Part shown: positions 1-11,898 of the stretch, in pieces
How positions within the stretch are numbered: the stretch's first letter is position 1
Layout of the letters: every line of letters starts with the position of its first letter
Assembly (NCBI GenBank): GCA_015956445.1
Contig: WIUZ02000001.1
Span: 1,426,001 to 1,490,000 of the forward strand
Reading direction: 5' to 3'
DNA length: 64,000 nt
DNA from: Thelephora terrestris
Lineage: Eukaryota > Basidiomycota > Agaricomycetes > Thelephorales > Thelephoraceae
Position numbers and translations under genes: made by a program
The notes under the pieces: generated by a model
Seen by the model: only the letters and a program-made list of their open reading frames with translations
Database searches by the model: none
Told to the model about the DNA's origin: nothing

Positions 1-1945
1 GCTCAATCGAGAGGAGTTCCTGGGCGAGAAACGACAGATCGATGTGTTTCTCCGTATGCCAAAGCAGTGTAGAATAAACCTCCATATCAATTATCCGATA
101 TGGGTCCAGGTCCCTCAGAGATTCGAACGCTCGTCTTGACTGTCGATATGTCAGAAAGATGTGAACAAGGGTTGTAAACAAAACTTACCGCGGCATAGTC
201 TCCCTTCTCATATTCTGCCCTTCCGACCAATGCCATCACCCAGGGGGTCCTTTGTTGTACCGCATCCAACCCCTCGAGTTCGTCTAAACACCTCTGTAAA
301 TCGTAGCACGTAAAAGCCCGGAAAGCTCGAGCACACGACCGCATCGTGTTGTACACGATACACTCTGCTGTCTCCATCTCCCGATCTCCTGACTGTTGTC
401 TCGTGGACTTATCTTCTGAGGATCGAGTCCCGGAAGGTGGCACGGGAGCCGCTTTGCTTTCGTCCAAACCAGAACCTTCCTCGTCCATCTCCGACTCCAG
501 GGAAGGCGACATTGGTCTGGCTACTTGTCGCTTCTTCTCCTTCAACCCAGCCTTGATCGATGATGTGAGATAACTCCCACGAAGTAGTCCAGGACAGCTT
601 GACTCACTTTGGAGCTCTTATGAGTTGCCCCCCCAAGCAGCCTTGTACTCCGCCTGGTAGCGAAGCCAAGATTTTGAGGCTGCTCGCGGTGAGTTTTAGT
701 ATTCAATCTGGAGGAAGTCGTGACAGACTGAGCACGGCGACCGGGAGATGAGAATATATTAGCAATAGTCAAGGCCGGGCGTGTTCGTGCCTTTTTCGAT
801 CGCTCATCTATCAGCACCCGTGATGAAGATGGCTTGGGAATATCGACACTTCGTTGAGAGACACCAACCGACCGTGGTCTCTTGGTCGCTGGCCCCTCAT
901 CGGCCGAGGAAAGAGGTCGGGTACCTACAGGTTGACCCAATGTATTAGTGGGACGTTGTGCCCTGGTGGGTTTTCTCTGCTGCAGTATAGAGTCATCTTG
1001 CTCCAAGAACGAGGCATCGGTAGAGGCACTGCTGGCCTTGGGTTATTGACGGGGATACAAGCAGCAGTGGCACGTACATTGATCCTGAGGGTAGTTCCAT
1101 CTTTGGCGCTCGATTGTCCTTTTTCCCAACCAACTGTGGTTTACGGATTCCTGTGGTTGGTTCCGGCGTAAAAAACCCTGTGCCAGTAGCAACTGGTCCC
1201 GTAGCGTTCAAGGTTGAGTCGAGGGTACCAGAAGTATCAGGGGGTTTACGAAGAGGGAAAAAATCGTCGATATCTTCAGGAGCTGTGCCTACATTCAGGT
1301 TCATAAATGCCCTTCGGAAAAGAAATAACTATATCTAACCTAACGCGCATAATCCTTCGAACGCCTCCCACAAGAATGGGCACAGGGCAAGTGCCTGGCG
1401 ATAGCTAGCAGTGGCCTCCTCGAAAAGATGCCCTTTCCGAGCGAAATGTCCTGAGAGGCATTTTCTCGCGGCTTCGCTTGGAAACACCGACGCAGTACGT
1501 TTGGACATTGAAGCTGTTAGAATCCGGACCCTCGTGAGTTCAAGTTCGATCCACTATCTTGACCGAAGGTGGACTCACGAGTTGGCACGTAGCTCGGATC
1601 ACTCAGGCTCGATTCCAATGCCTCCCTTGCTTCCCTGTGCCTACCCAACAGATTGCACGTCTGGGCTTTTAAGTGTTGGCAACCACAGCAATTTGAGCAT
1701 CGGTGATCCCTGAGTAGTGAAAGCGCGCTATTCTTCCGTCCGGCGTGAAGGAGGGTAGTGACGAAGATATGCCGGGCATCGTGATTGTTGTGATCGAGTG
1801 CGTAGTATCGTTCAGCGAAGAAGACGGCGGATTGAGCCAACTCAGAGTCGAGGCACATCCAAATGATGTTGGTATAACAGGTGGCCAGGTGTTGTGAGAC
1901 GGTGGGTGGGAGGGACGAGACATCCCCATCCTGCGGTGCGGGCAT
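1..1945 (-). CDS. CDC27: Anaphase-promoting complex subunit CDC27/APC3, partial (C-terminus beyond left edge)
   Basis: Scaffold TPR subunit of the APC/C ubiquitin ligase in the nucleus; in this family the C-terminal TPRs bind activators. The N-terminal TPR block is read from 1945 downward (HLATCYTNIIWMCLDSELAQ, then YALDHNNHDARHI), continuing through an exon at about 1330-1500 whose spliced frame gives ASYRQALALCPFLWEAFEGL, the usual NPFLWxxFExLC-type CDC27 segment. A low-complexity linker follows with a RRSTRLLGG motif near 640, resembling the RRSxRL motif typical of CDC27. The second TPR block begins at ARAFRAFTCYDLQRCLDELE (about 270-340) and runs off the window with MEVYSTLLWHTEKHIDLS. 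At least four introns are implied. The start at 1945 is the first ATG before the TPRs. The window holds roughly the first half of the protein. Confidence 0.9.
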
Positions 1946-2208
1946 ACAGACTCTTCGCGAGTAATCAAGAGTGACAAAAGGTATTGAGAGAGGTAGCGCA
2001 ACGAGGATTACTCTGTAAGCAGCGCGATGGGTGGGTATACGGAGATTGTTGCCCGTTGGTTCACGGTGCCAGTGGAAGTTGAGGAAACGTTCGGGCGCTT
2101 ACGCGTCTTCGGCCCATGGCGCGCGGAATAACATTGACAAGGAAACTAACATTTGACAAAGAGGAATCACACAAATTTCTACACGACCCAATCCTACATC
2201 CAAGCCAT

Positions 2209-4268
2209 TTAGTGGCCATGGTCATCCGCCTCCGGTTTGGATTCTACACGGGTAAAAGTGAGTTAGTCATTGGAAGGACCCGAGTGCATGTTGGCGTACC
2301 TGGCGCGCATTGGATGGCATCATCGATCCGAAGCAACGAGACGGCAGCTTCGAACGCAGACTTGAGACTACGAATCTTGCTCATGGTAGGTTCTAAAACT
2401 CCGGCGGTTACGTTATCCCTTATTTGACCGTTCAACAAGTCGAGTCCATAGCGAAGATATGCCTTCTTGGGGTCTCCGACGTTGGCTTTTTGAGCAGCAT
2501 TGTGACAAGAACGAAGTTTGGCAACAAGGTCGGTCGAGTCTTTAGCGGCGTTCACAGCGAGCGTTTTTGGAATCACCAGAAGTGCGCTAGCAAATTCTGC
2601 AATTGCGAGTTGCTCTCGTGAACCCTGGATCGTGTCGGTTTGAGTAATACTGAATCAGGAGGTACGACCGTCACTCACCAAACTTGTCGCAAAGTTCTCC
2701 AGATATATGCTCAGAGCAGTCTCGACCGCGCCACCTCCCGGAACGACCGAACCGCTCTCAAGAGTCCGTTTGATAATGGACAGGGTGTCATGCATGGCAC
2801 GTTCCATCTCATCTAACATGTAGTCGTTGGCTCCCCTCAACACAATCGACGCCGAGTTCACAACCTTTGTGCCCTTGATCAGAATGAGTTCGTCGTCAGA
2901 TATCCTTTCCTGGATGACTTCCTCTGCAGTCCCCAAAAGAGCGGGCTCGAATGACTCCTCCCCTTCTAGATTGGCCAGACTCGAGACAAGTGTCCCCCCA
3001 GTCGCACGCGCGATCCGGCGCAAATCCTCCTTCCTGCACCTCCGGACTGCCATCGCGCCCGCCTCGACAAATTCCTTCAAGCAGAGATCGTCGATTCCTT
3101 TTGTCGTCAACACCACGTTGGCCCCAGCTGCCAGAATTTTCCTGATCCTCTCTAATGTTATTTCGGATTCTCTTTGGGGCGATGAATGGTCAGTTGTTGG
3201 GTTAATGGGTCGTAAGATATTTACACACCGTCTCCGAATCGCCTCCAACTCTTCCGGGTCTTCGACAACAATCTGTATGCCGAGCTGCATTCGAGCCTTC
3301 TGGAGATTGATATCCAAACAAGCAATCTTGGCGTTTGTGATCCGAGTTTTCATTGCTGTCATTTACGAAGGTGAGCAAAGTCGAGAAGTATCGGGTTGTG
3401 TAACTAACCCTGACTGGCTACCGTGCAATTTAAAGCGTAGCCCTTCACAAAGAGGGACTCGCGGGCACTTTTTCCATGAGCTTTTAAGACATTGACTGCC
3501 TTGACGGGGTATTTAGTCTCCCCGCGGTTGTTCACAGATTTCACAGCAATCATGGCATCTACGGCCATGGGTGCAAATAAATCGTCGTCGCTGTACATCT
3601 CTGAGGAGGAGGCCCAAAAATTGCGGAATGAAGGTACTCACTTTCCGATGATCTTGCTCGACATACTGGTCCTTGCGGCATTGATCAACGCCTCCCGTCC
3701 TAGAGTATCTACCTTGATGCTTAGCTGCTCTTGCATGAATCGGCATGCTTCTCTGCAGGCGAGGCGGTAGCCGGTTATGATAGTTGTGGGGTGTATTCTG
3801 GCCTTGACAAGTTCGTTGGCACGGCGAAGGAGCTCTGCAGCGATGAGAACGACGGAGGTAGTCCCATCCCCAACCTCCTTGTCTTGTTTCTGGGCGAGGT
3901 CGACGAAGATTCTTCCAGCGGGGTGCTCAACAGACAACAGGGACAAAATAGTAGCGCCATCATTAGATATCGTAACTTCCTGCATTGTCGATGGAGATCA
4001 GTCGGCCATAATGCGCAATTGAGAGATATGAAAGTACGCCAATGTTGTCTACGAGCATCTTGTCGAGACCCAGTGGACCCAGAGAGCTTTTGACAATGTT
4101 TGCGATGGATTGCGCGGCGATGACTGGGACGGACGTGAGCCCTCTCCAAAAAAAGAAGAAAAAAAGAAAAAAAAGCAGACCATTCTGGTCCCGAATATCC
4201 TGCCCAGACACCCTGTCACCACCCAGGAATGCTCCTGCCCGCGGATCGCGCTGGAAGAGGCCAGACAT
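2209..4268 (-). CDS. CCT1: T-complex protein 1 subunit alpha (CCT1), cytosolic chaperonin
   Basis: Alpha subunit of the eight-member cytosolic TRiC/CCT chaperonin, which folds actin, tubulin and WD40 proteins. The N-terminus carries SGQDIRDQN; after a 45-50 nt T-rich intron (donor GTCTGC, acceptor GTCCCAG) it continues VIAAQSIANIVKSSLGPLGL. The ATP-site GDGTTSVV motif lies near 3860, preceded by ISNDGATIL. The central part (IVVEDPEELEAIRRR, GGGAVETALS) and the C-terminal RIDDAIQ are subunit-typical. A last intron (donor GTACGC) leads to a tail ending EADDHGH and a TAA at 2209-2211, similar to fungal CCT1 tails. Alpha is chosen over other subunits because of SLGPLGLDKMLVD and KIHPTTIITGYRLACREA. 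Divergent from the ATG38-like gene, 293 nt between start codons. Confidence 0.93.
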
Positions 4269-4561
4269 TTTCCGAGATGTACAAAGTATGAAGAGTGACG
4301 GAGTTCAGCGTGATCAGTTTTGATTACGGTGATCTCAGGCCAGCAGACAGTGGCTCATTTACGATTAAGCACAACTAGGTCAGTGTGCAATTCAACTATC
4401 AGCCAGCGACGTACACGGGCGAACAACGTGTGCCAACAGCTTGTTTGTTGTCTGCATCTTGTGACCTTCTGGCCACGATCCTGACCACCCGGCGCCACCA
4501 GTCTTCCGAACCAAGGCCAGCCGTATAACACGTTGCCCACTTCTCTCTCCTTACTACCTCC

Positions 4562-6111
4562 ATGAGCGCGCAAGACTCGCCGTTGAACAAGGTTCTTGCA
4601 TCTCCCAAACTTTCTACCCATCCTGTATTGATGTGCGATTCCTCTCTCAGGCCCATCAGCATGGCTCAAATGCGGATGAACATCTAGCCCAAGGGCTCCT
4701 CATCCCAGCTGCGGAAGAGTACGAGAAGGCAGCCCGGGCTTTCCAGGAATGTATACTAGTCTCAACGGACGAAAAGGTCTGGTCAGTCTAATTGCCCTAG
4801 CGTCATCGGTTTCTAACATCTGCTGCCGCGAAGACGAAAGGAACATTGCAAATGTTGTACAACGAACACGCAAAATCTGCCAAGGATGTACAGCGCAAGA
4901 TTGCCAAGTTGCGCGAAGAAAATAAGGATCCATCTCTCCCACAGAATGTACCACACACACACACTCCTATCATACCTCCCGTTCCTGGGCCCTCGTCCTC
5001 GCCCACCCCGCAGACGCGCAATCGGATGGTAGACTCCCAGAATACCGGGGATGAATCTTTTATGCTTCTCGGTCAGCGAGTGAGCCAGGTATTATCTCGT
5101 CACTCCGCGCATTACTGATACATCTCAAGTCCGAACCTGGAGATATCCTCTTCAATCAGTTCTGGAAAGTGACGACAGATCTCTTGGAAAATATCTCCCA
5201 GCCGGTCGCTTTCGCATCTGCCCCCATTAGGTATCCTCCCATTCCTAGAAAGGAGACAGGCTCAGCGGTGGAATTCGAGGCCGATAGAGGGATCGCGAGC
5301 CGGTTATCCGGCTTCTCCAAACGCCTAGTTGATACTTCATATCAAATCGCTACCGGAACTCAAAGGGCTCAAGCTACGTCGAGCAGCCTCCAGGACGATC
5401 TTGATGAGGTTCTTGTTGATGATGGTCTGTCGCAATACCGTGGTGTCCGTGCCATCTGACCTGGAGTTTCCAGATGACGATTTGGCAGAATCGTTCTTTG
5501 TCATCCCATCTGGGGACGAGAAGCAGAAACTCAGGAAGGAGAATTCAGCCCTGAAAGCAGAAATCTCGACCTTACGAGACCAATTAAGTGAGATGAACGT
5601 TGTGCTCAAAATGCGACAAGACAAAGACAACGCCCTCAGGGACAATATCCTTCATGCTCGGAGAGAGGTGCGCCTCGTTGAAGTATGTCTCGAGGCGAAT
5701 CTCAGTGTATCTTTAGGCCCAGCGCGTAATGACGGCTTCTGTCGTGGGGCAACAGACGCCACGGCAGTTGGCTCCCCCTGACCTTGGGTCATTGTCAATC
5801 ACACCGAGTACAACCAGGGACCGAGAAGCCCAGCTGAACAAGAGAATCAAAGAGCTGGAGGAAGATATCAAGGTCGTAAAAGCAGAGAATGAATCCCAGG
5901 TACGTTGCTTTGCCAGGAAAATTCGCAGGCGTGGTCTTATCCTATCTAGAAACAAATGATCGTGCGTTTCAGAGAGAGGTGGGCGCAGCTAAAAGAGTCT
6001 ATGAAACGGAAGAAGGAAGCGAAGGCTGCAGCCGCAGCCGCATCGTCGCCAGTCAGGGAGAAGATCGTCGAGGACCCTCTGGGAGAGGCGGCCGATGACC
6101 CCCCTTGGTAA
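4562..6111 (+). CDS. ATG38: ATG38/NRBF2-like MIT and coiled-coil protein
   Basis: ATG38/NRBF2 proteins dimerise and stabilise the autophagy-specific Vps34 PI3-kinase complex I. Exon 1 is short (MSAQDSPLNK) and is followed by an intron ending CTCTCAG. The next exon reads AHQHGSNADEHLAQGLLIPA, then EYEKAARAFQECI, which follows the MIT-type helix pattern of NRBF2 (a PLN-AH start and KKAA-type helix). A third helix has EHAKSAKDVQRKIAKLREEN. The middle is Pro/Ser rich, and a long coiled coil lies at about 5510-6030 (KLRKENSALKAEISTL, then KRIKELEEDIKVVKAENE). The protein ends in GEAADDPPW. At least five introns are implied. Assignment rests on domain order and the N-terminal match; another MIT/coiled-coil protein is possible. 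Confidence 0.68.
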
Positions 6112-6218
6112 AAGTCTGGAAGCAGTGTACTCCGCTTCCTCACTTTTTCGCCCTGATGTTAATGTAACTGTACCAGACGCAGATCGGCTTAAATCACATT
6201 AACAAGTCTTTCCTTCCA

Positions 6219-6857
6219 TCAGACAAACAGATCAAAGTCAATGATACGGAGCGATTCTACAGCAGTCTCAAAGTTACGTTGTGCTTGTTCGTATTTAACA
6301 TCGTCTATGTCATCGTCGGGTGTTTCGAGTGGAATGTTCATGGACAACACCAGATCGACATTCTTGCTCTTGACCCGGAAGACCGCCAAAAGGATGTATA
6401 TCGTGTCCAGCACAGTGGAGTTGAACTTGCGGACGAGCTGGATGCCTTTGAGGACTATAGGGGACGGTGTCTCGTCCCCCCTGTTGTTCGCTATCTCGGT
6501 GACACTTTTTATAGAGCTAGACGTGGCTGAGTTATCATGGGCCAGGGAATCGAAATGGAACCTAGATATCATCGTCGGTTATTGCACAAGCGAAATGAAA
6601 AGACTGCCGGACTTTGTTGCCTCTTGATCGTCGTCCTGTGTGACTCGTTCGAGAATCTCGACGATGATGCTAATCTGTGAATCTGGATACACGAACACCT
6701 CCTGGTGGTCAGGGACTTGGCGCAAGTCCCTACCAAGACCTAAGTGAGTGGTGTACGCGAAATTGACTCTGATTATCACTTACGACACATCTATGCATTC
6801 GGAGGAGATTCTGAAGATTATGGCACCCCCGAAAAGATCTCGCTGCCGAAATGCCAT
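6219..6857 (-). CDS. MOG1: MOG1 / RanGRF, Ran GTPase-binding protein
   Basis: MOG1 binds Ran and stimulates nucleotide release, supporting nuclear transport. The start exon encodes FRQRDLFGGAIIFRISSECI followed by DVS; its intron (GTAAGTG to GGTAG) rejoins in phase to DLRQVPDHQEVFVYPDSQIS, the family signature for Ran contact. Then IIVEILERV and, after another intron, RFHFDSLAHDNSA. The C-terminal half (LVRKFNSTVLDTIYILLAVF, NVDLVLSMNIPLE) completes the MOG1 alpha/beta fold. Total length is about 190 residues, normal for the family. The ATG at 6855-6857 is the only one that gives the expected short N-terminus. Confidence 0.93.
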
Positions 6858-7094
6858 TGGGATGGTTTAAATAAGAGGCGCTAGGGTGATCGAGATGTGA
6901 CGCAGTCAGGGCTTGAGGTTTGTAAGTACCCCTCGACGGTAGCGCGGAACGCATGGTGTGATCGTACACAGTTGAATGCTCTGTTGGCCAAGGTAGCGAG
7001 AGCGCGTCCTATGTAGGTAGCCTTCGACAATCTCATCCTCACTTCACGCCTAACCTCTCACTTTACAACGATGCCAACGGTCAATAACTATCGA

Positions 7095-8330
7095 CTACAA
7101 CTTATGGCGGATTTCCTTCCGGGCGATTTTATTGAACCGTTCCGAAGGGACACCGGAAACTAGCCTTTCGGCTTGCACGTAGCCCTCTCTAAGCAATGCC
7201 GAGTCCATGTTGTTTCTCTCGTTCAGCCCATACCGAAGCAGTTGCCTGGTTTTGAGAACAGCGTCAGCCACTAAACCGTCGAGGTCTGCGGCAACTCTTC
7301 GGTTTACGCTCTGATGAAATTTTTCAACAGAAGTCTCAGGGAATATCTCACTACAAGCGGACGATGAGGAACTGTAACGAGAGAAGGTCCTTTATCTCAC
7401 TTGTAAAAACCGCACTCGAGGAGCTCTTGTGCTGTCTTCCTCTTGCCAAATAGAAGCAATTCGTTGGCCCTCGCTATTCCGACTGTTTGTACCGTCCGCT
7501 ACAGCAACAATCACTTCATATGGGCGAACACTCACCCCGATTGACGAAGGAGACACTGGATCCTGCTTCCGCAATGATACCTGTCGTATGCATCAACAAG
7601 TTTGGCCTATCATGTAGAAGCGTACGCAGAACCTAAGAATGTGAATGGAACCTGGAACCAGGCACCTGGAAGAGCATAGATAAAATCAAAATGTCCTAAG
7701 AGCGCTGTAATACTTATTGGCGGACTTCGTGATGGCTGGCTATGGGAGGTCACGAACCGGCGGCGATCCCTACATCGTCAGAGTTTCAGTGGATCGCGCA
7801 ATGAAGATATCAGGGGGAACCTTACCCATGACTGGTCCATTCAAAGCAGCGACGAGAATCTTGGAATGCTCGCTAACCTGAAGCGGGAATGAATTCGAGT
7901 TTTTGGAAGAATGATATGACTAACAGCCTTGGAGGTATCCAAGTGGGTCGGGACAACATTTGACGCGAACAAATTCCGAGTCGTAATTTCTACGGGGGCA
8001 TTCGGCCTACCTCGGGCCTTTACATCTGTGCCTGCGCAGAACCACTTGCCGGTTGCTGTGGTGTAGGGTGTCAAAACGAGGTACTGTGGGTAAAAGGTGG
8101 TCGGGTTCACCCTGCCAGACAGTGGCTATTATGGCTGGGTTCTTGTCGATGTTCCTCAAAGCGTTCGCAAATGCCTCGTAATCTAGGAGGTACACGGTAA
8201 GGACGAACAACGAGGTGACACTCAGGGAAAGGACCAAACCCTCGGCAGTGATAGCGTTGAGAGATTCAGGGCGATTGAAGGTTATCGTCGCGATAGGGCC
8301 CGAGAATTCTACGGAGACTGTGCTCGTCAT
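7095..8330 (-). CDS. Enoyl-CoA hydratase/isomerase, probable peroxisomal delta3,delta2-enoyl-CoA isomerase
   Basis: Crotonase-fold enzyme expected to move double bonds during beta-oxidation of unsaturated fatty acids. The N-terminus has ATITFNRPESLNAIT; the oxyanion-hole segment reads WFCAGTDVKARG, and the second is ALNGPVMG joined by splicing to ALLGHFDFIYALPGAWFQVP. A later exon reads IIAEAGSSVSFVNR, whose Glu sits where isomerases of this group have their catalytic acid, then GIARANELLLFGKRKTAQEL. The last exon ends IRHKL with TAG at 7095-7097: a C-terminal HKL resembles a weak peroxisomal PTS1 (normally SKL-like). At least five introns. The isomerase call rather than hydratase is inferred from the single Glu and the ECI2-like C-terminal region. 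Confidence 0.82.
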
Positions 8331-8501
8331 AGGAGCGGTCGAATTCGTCCGACGTCGTTGGTCGATTACCCAAGGGGGGTGTTGTGGCGTCGTGGCTGAC
8401 TGATCGGTTGATCGATCACATGGTTTGAAAGGGTTTGAACGGTGAACCGACGCGCTTCTCTTCCGCCACCCTCACGTCGCGATCTAAGTAGCTGAGACCC
8501 A

Positions 8502-10768
8502 ATGAACTTTAATCGCCGCTCAACGCTCCAGCACTCGGCGGACTCCCGCTCGAATCTTCCGATGCCAGTCACCGGTCAGAAACAGCCTCATAACATGCGA
8601 ATGTCCATGAATGCCCCAGTATTCACCGCGTCTGGATCAGCAATGAAACCCAGACAATCAGTCATGCGATCTTACAATGCGAACCCCCTCTTACAGAGTA
8701 CGTCCAAGCAGAACGTTGGAAAGACCCCCCTCAAAGCGTTAGTACGTCTCATAAGATCTTCGCATTAATTCCTTGACCCTTTCGATCTAGGAATAACGCC
8801 AGAAGGGGTTCTCTATGGGGTGGTGGTGGCTCAGCTGTGCCCCCAAGCAGGACGATAGCCGTGACAAGGGATCCTCGTCAGTTGCGGGAGAAGAATGTCC
8901 AGCTGGCTATGCGACAGGATATCGTGGGTTGGCTCAAAGCCCACGACTTCGACACATCCTCAAATCCGCTCTCGAATATCCACGCGAAGGGTTACCAAAT
9001 GATATTCCGGCAACTGGTCCTAATAATTGACGGTGGTTTCAACTTCTCCGATAATATCCCATTGCAAGACGAAGTGCTGCATGCGCTCAAAGCGCTGGAA
9101 TACCCCTACGTCGCTTCCCTCGACTCCAAGTGGTTCGCTGCTCCCGCAAGCATGCATTCATGGCCATCACTTCTAGGGGTCCTGCATTGGCTCGTTGAGC
9201 TGGGAAGGGTGAGCCGGAGCGCCTCGATACATCCTCCCTCCCTCATATTTGGCGATTGCAGTGTTACGAGGAGTATGTGAACGGTGACAGCCTCACCTTA
9301 TTAGAAGCGGAACTTGTCCCAGACGAATTCGACGACCCTATGCATCACCAAGCCCTATCCATCCACTACTATGAATATGCCTATGAACTTTACATGAGCG
9401 GAGAGGTGGATTTCTCGGTTCCGTTTCAGGCTGTCGAGGATCGATATGGTCAGCATCTGCCCTGCCCCTCAAAACAAACCTGATGCTCACTGGTTGACTT
9501 CAGCGGTCAAAAATGAGCGGCTTCAATCTCTTTTAGATGAAGAATCGGAAAAGCTGGCCCGTCAAAATGCAGAATATGAGCAGCTAAGATCTTCCGCCGT
9601 AGGTTTGATACCATCCCGTAAAACTGTCTCTGACCACTCCAACAGCCCCCATTAGAAATGGAACAAAAACAGAACGAGCTAATGAAGCGTGACCTTGATA
9701 GGTTTGCCCAAAACCTCAGTCGTCACGACTCTAGGAAACAAAGCGGTTTACGGAGTCTTGCTGCAGAAAAGGCAGAAATCGAGAAGCTCCGTGAGCCGAA
9801 AAACACCCATAGTCTCATGCAGCATCTCACACATCGTATCAGTGGCTGACCTGGAACACCTTAAAGCAGAAAGGGCGAGATTGTCAGAAGTTGTCAAGGC
9901 ACAGAACCTCACCCCAGAAGAAGTCATACGCATGAACACGGAGCACGAAGCCCTCACCCGCAGCGTTGAAGATCTCAAGGTCAAAGTCACTGAGACGAAC
10001 AAGTTGGTCATGTCACTTGAGGTTTCGCTGACCAATCGCGTGGCGACCGCTGAGGAAGTCATCGACCAGTATAACACCCTTTTATCGTCTCCTGGGTTGA
10101 TACCTCCGAACGAAGAGGACCTCACGATCGAGTTGAACATGGCGAGCTCGGATTTACAACAACTTGTTAGGGGACCAGACATGCGTAAGATTGTTCGACC
10201 TACGCTCAGCAAATGGGCCGAGATGTACCGCATGGAGATCGATGCTGCTAAACGGGAGAAAATCGTGGTGGACGATCAACAAGATCATGTGGTTAACGAG
10301 TGCGACGATCTCATCCAGGAAATTGAGACGGAAACCGCCAAGGTGCACGCCCTCACAGAACAAGCAGAGGAGATGCGAGAGGTAATAGGTCTAGCCATAT
10401 GTCCCTCGGCAGACAGCGCTGACTCTAAGACAACAGGCCGCACAACAGGAGGCTGCTGTGACCAATACTCGAGCCACGGACTTGGAACGAACGATGGCTC
10501 AGGCGAGAATGGCCGCCATGGCACATGGTGTCGGCGTAAAGTCACGCCTTCAGGCTGTCGAAATTGCGTTCGTTGCCTCTTTGCGCACGCTTGAGTTGTG
10601 TTGACTTCTCGTCCTTATAGATTCCGTGAACAGCAGGAGAAAGTGGCCCGCGTTAAAGATGAGACCATTCGCGCGATCATCAAGAATAGCACAGAGATCG
10701 CGGAGATGAAGGAGGCTGTTGCAAGACAGTTGAAATACGTCCAGGATGTTGTGGAAGCGAACAAATGA
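8502..10768 (+). CDS. NDC80: Kinetochore protein NDC80/HEC1
   Basis: Microtubule-binding subunit of the outer-kinetochore Ndc80 complex. The basic, Ser/Thr/Arg-rich N-terminal tail (MNFNRRSTLQHS, then KPRQSVMRSYNANP) precedes a calponin-homology domain starting at RDPRQLREKNVQLAMRQDIV and including KALEYPYVASLDSKWFAAPA and PSLLGVLHWLVELGR. After that comes a very long heptad-rich region with several short introns (KNERLQSLLDEESEKLARQN, EHLKAERARLSEVVKAQN, EKIVVDDQQDHVVNECDDL) to the TGA at 10766-10768. Basic residues in the tail fit Aurora B-regulated microtubule binding. Convergent with the ERI1-like gene; the two stops are 116 nt apart. Confidence 0.94.
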
Positions 10769-10884
10769 AGCCTCGATCTGTCTCATATTCTCGTCGTCCG
10801 TCGGAAATGCTCCATTATACCTTTGCGATGCTATACTATTCTCTGAGGTGTGTAGATTCCATGAAAATGGACTATATGAATGAA

Positions 10885-11898
10885 CTAAAGCTCCGCCTCG
10901 ATTATTTTCCCTGCCCTTCCCATCCACTTCCACCGCCTTCGCACGTTGACAACTGTCGTCGGTAACAGGGGTCTGCTCCTGCGTGCCAGCTCTATTAAGA
11001 CCCGCGAAATATTGCGGGCATCCTGCAAAGTTCCAAACAACACCCATCAGGGGAGACCGAGCGGGAACCGCATCAGACCTACGTCGATCCCACTATGGGG
11101 GCGACCAATGAAAGCTCCCAGTTGTAATACTTGTAGTTGTTTGCTGATGTTCATCGTACGCTTCACACACCACGAGCATAAGCCAGAGGGATCAATCAGA
11201 GGGCGTGAGCGACTGGACTTGCATGTTTCTTCCTGTCCCGACCACAAAGCAGGACGCGGACGTCGATGAACTGGTTCGAGATCCACTGTGGAACTTTCAT
11301 CTCCCGAGAACGTGAGGCACGTGAGATGGCTTCAATCAAGATGATGTGGTTCACCTTGGATATAAAACACTGTTTAACGACAAAGTCACAGATATCCCAA
11401 GGTCCATCCGAGCACCAGCAAAAACGGACAAGCGGTCGGCAGTCAGTCTCGTCGAGGATTCTGTGGGTTATAAGGAAATCTGCCATGGATTGAATGACGT
11501 CGGGAAAGGATGGGGCATTGTCCGTTTGGTCCTGTGGCGATTGTCAGACACACCACGGTTGTAATTTGGGGGAGGAGACCAGGATCAAACTTGGGTTATG
11601 CCCGTCAGACGCGTGCAGAACTCGGAGAGCTGTGGTCTCCACGTAGGTTTGACAAAAGTCCGAAACTCGGAAACGATATCTAGAATACCATTAGTCTTGT
11701 CTCTCCATCCGAGTAGGCAGACCGGCCATTCCTGAGAGATATGGTCAGCCAAGGGAGGAGATACAATTTTGATGCGCTTACGATAATTTCGTTTGGATAA
11801 TCCATACCAGCCCCTTCCTGACATGTCGCTTCGACGTCAAAGACCAAAAAGAAGTCGTATGACTGAAGCGTGGGTTGTGTGGGGGTGGATGATGGCAT
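10885..11898 (-). CDS. ERI1-like DEDDh 3'-5' exoribonuclease
   Basis: Exoribonuclease of the ERI1/3'hExo group, which trims histone mRNA tails, small RNAs or 5.8S rRNA ends in other eukaryotes. The ExoI motif is FDVEATCQEGAG followed by MDYPNEII (Asp and Glu ligands). Spliced exons then give EFRTFVKPTWRPQLSEFCTR and LTGI, then MADFLITHRIL in the ExoII region. The ExoIII segment is GRPHSGID spliced to DARNISRVLIELA, carrying the His and Asp of the DEDDh site. No SAP domain is visible. The tail is short and basic, ending IIEAEL. Start is taken at 11898 (MPSSTPTQP); an upstream in-frame ATG at 11958 would add 20 residues. Which RNA it acts on cannot be told from sequence. Confidence 0.85.

Noticed and set aside
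4120-4180. T-rich tract (A-rich on the plus strand) in CCT1 first intron
   Set aside because: Explained as the polypyrimidine region of a short intron, not a repeat element.
9748-10233. 161-codon minus-strand frame in NDC80
   Set aside because: Antisense shadow of the NDC80 coiled-coil coding sequence.
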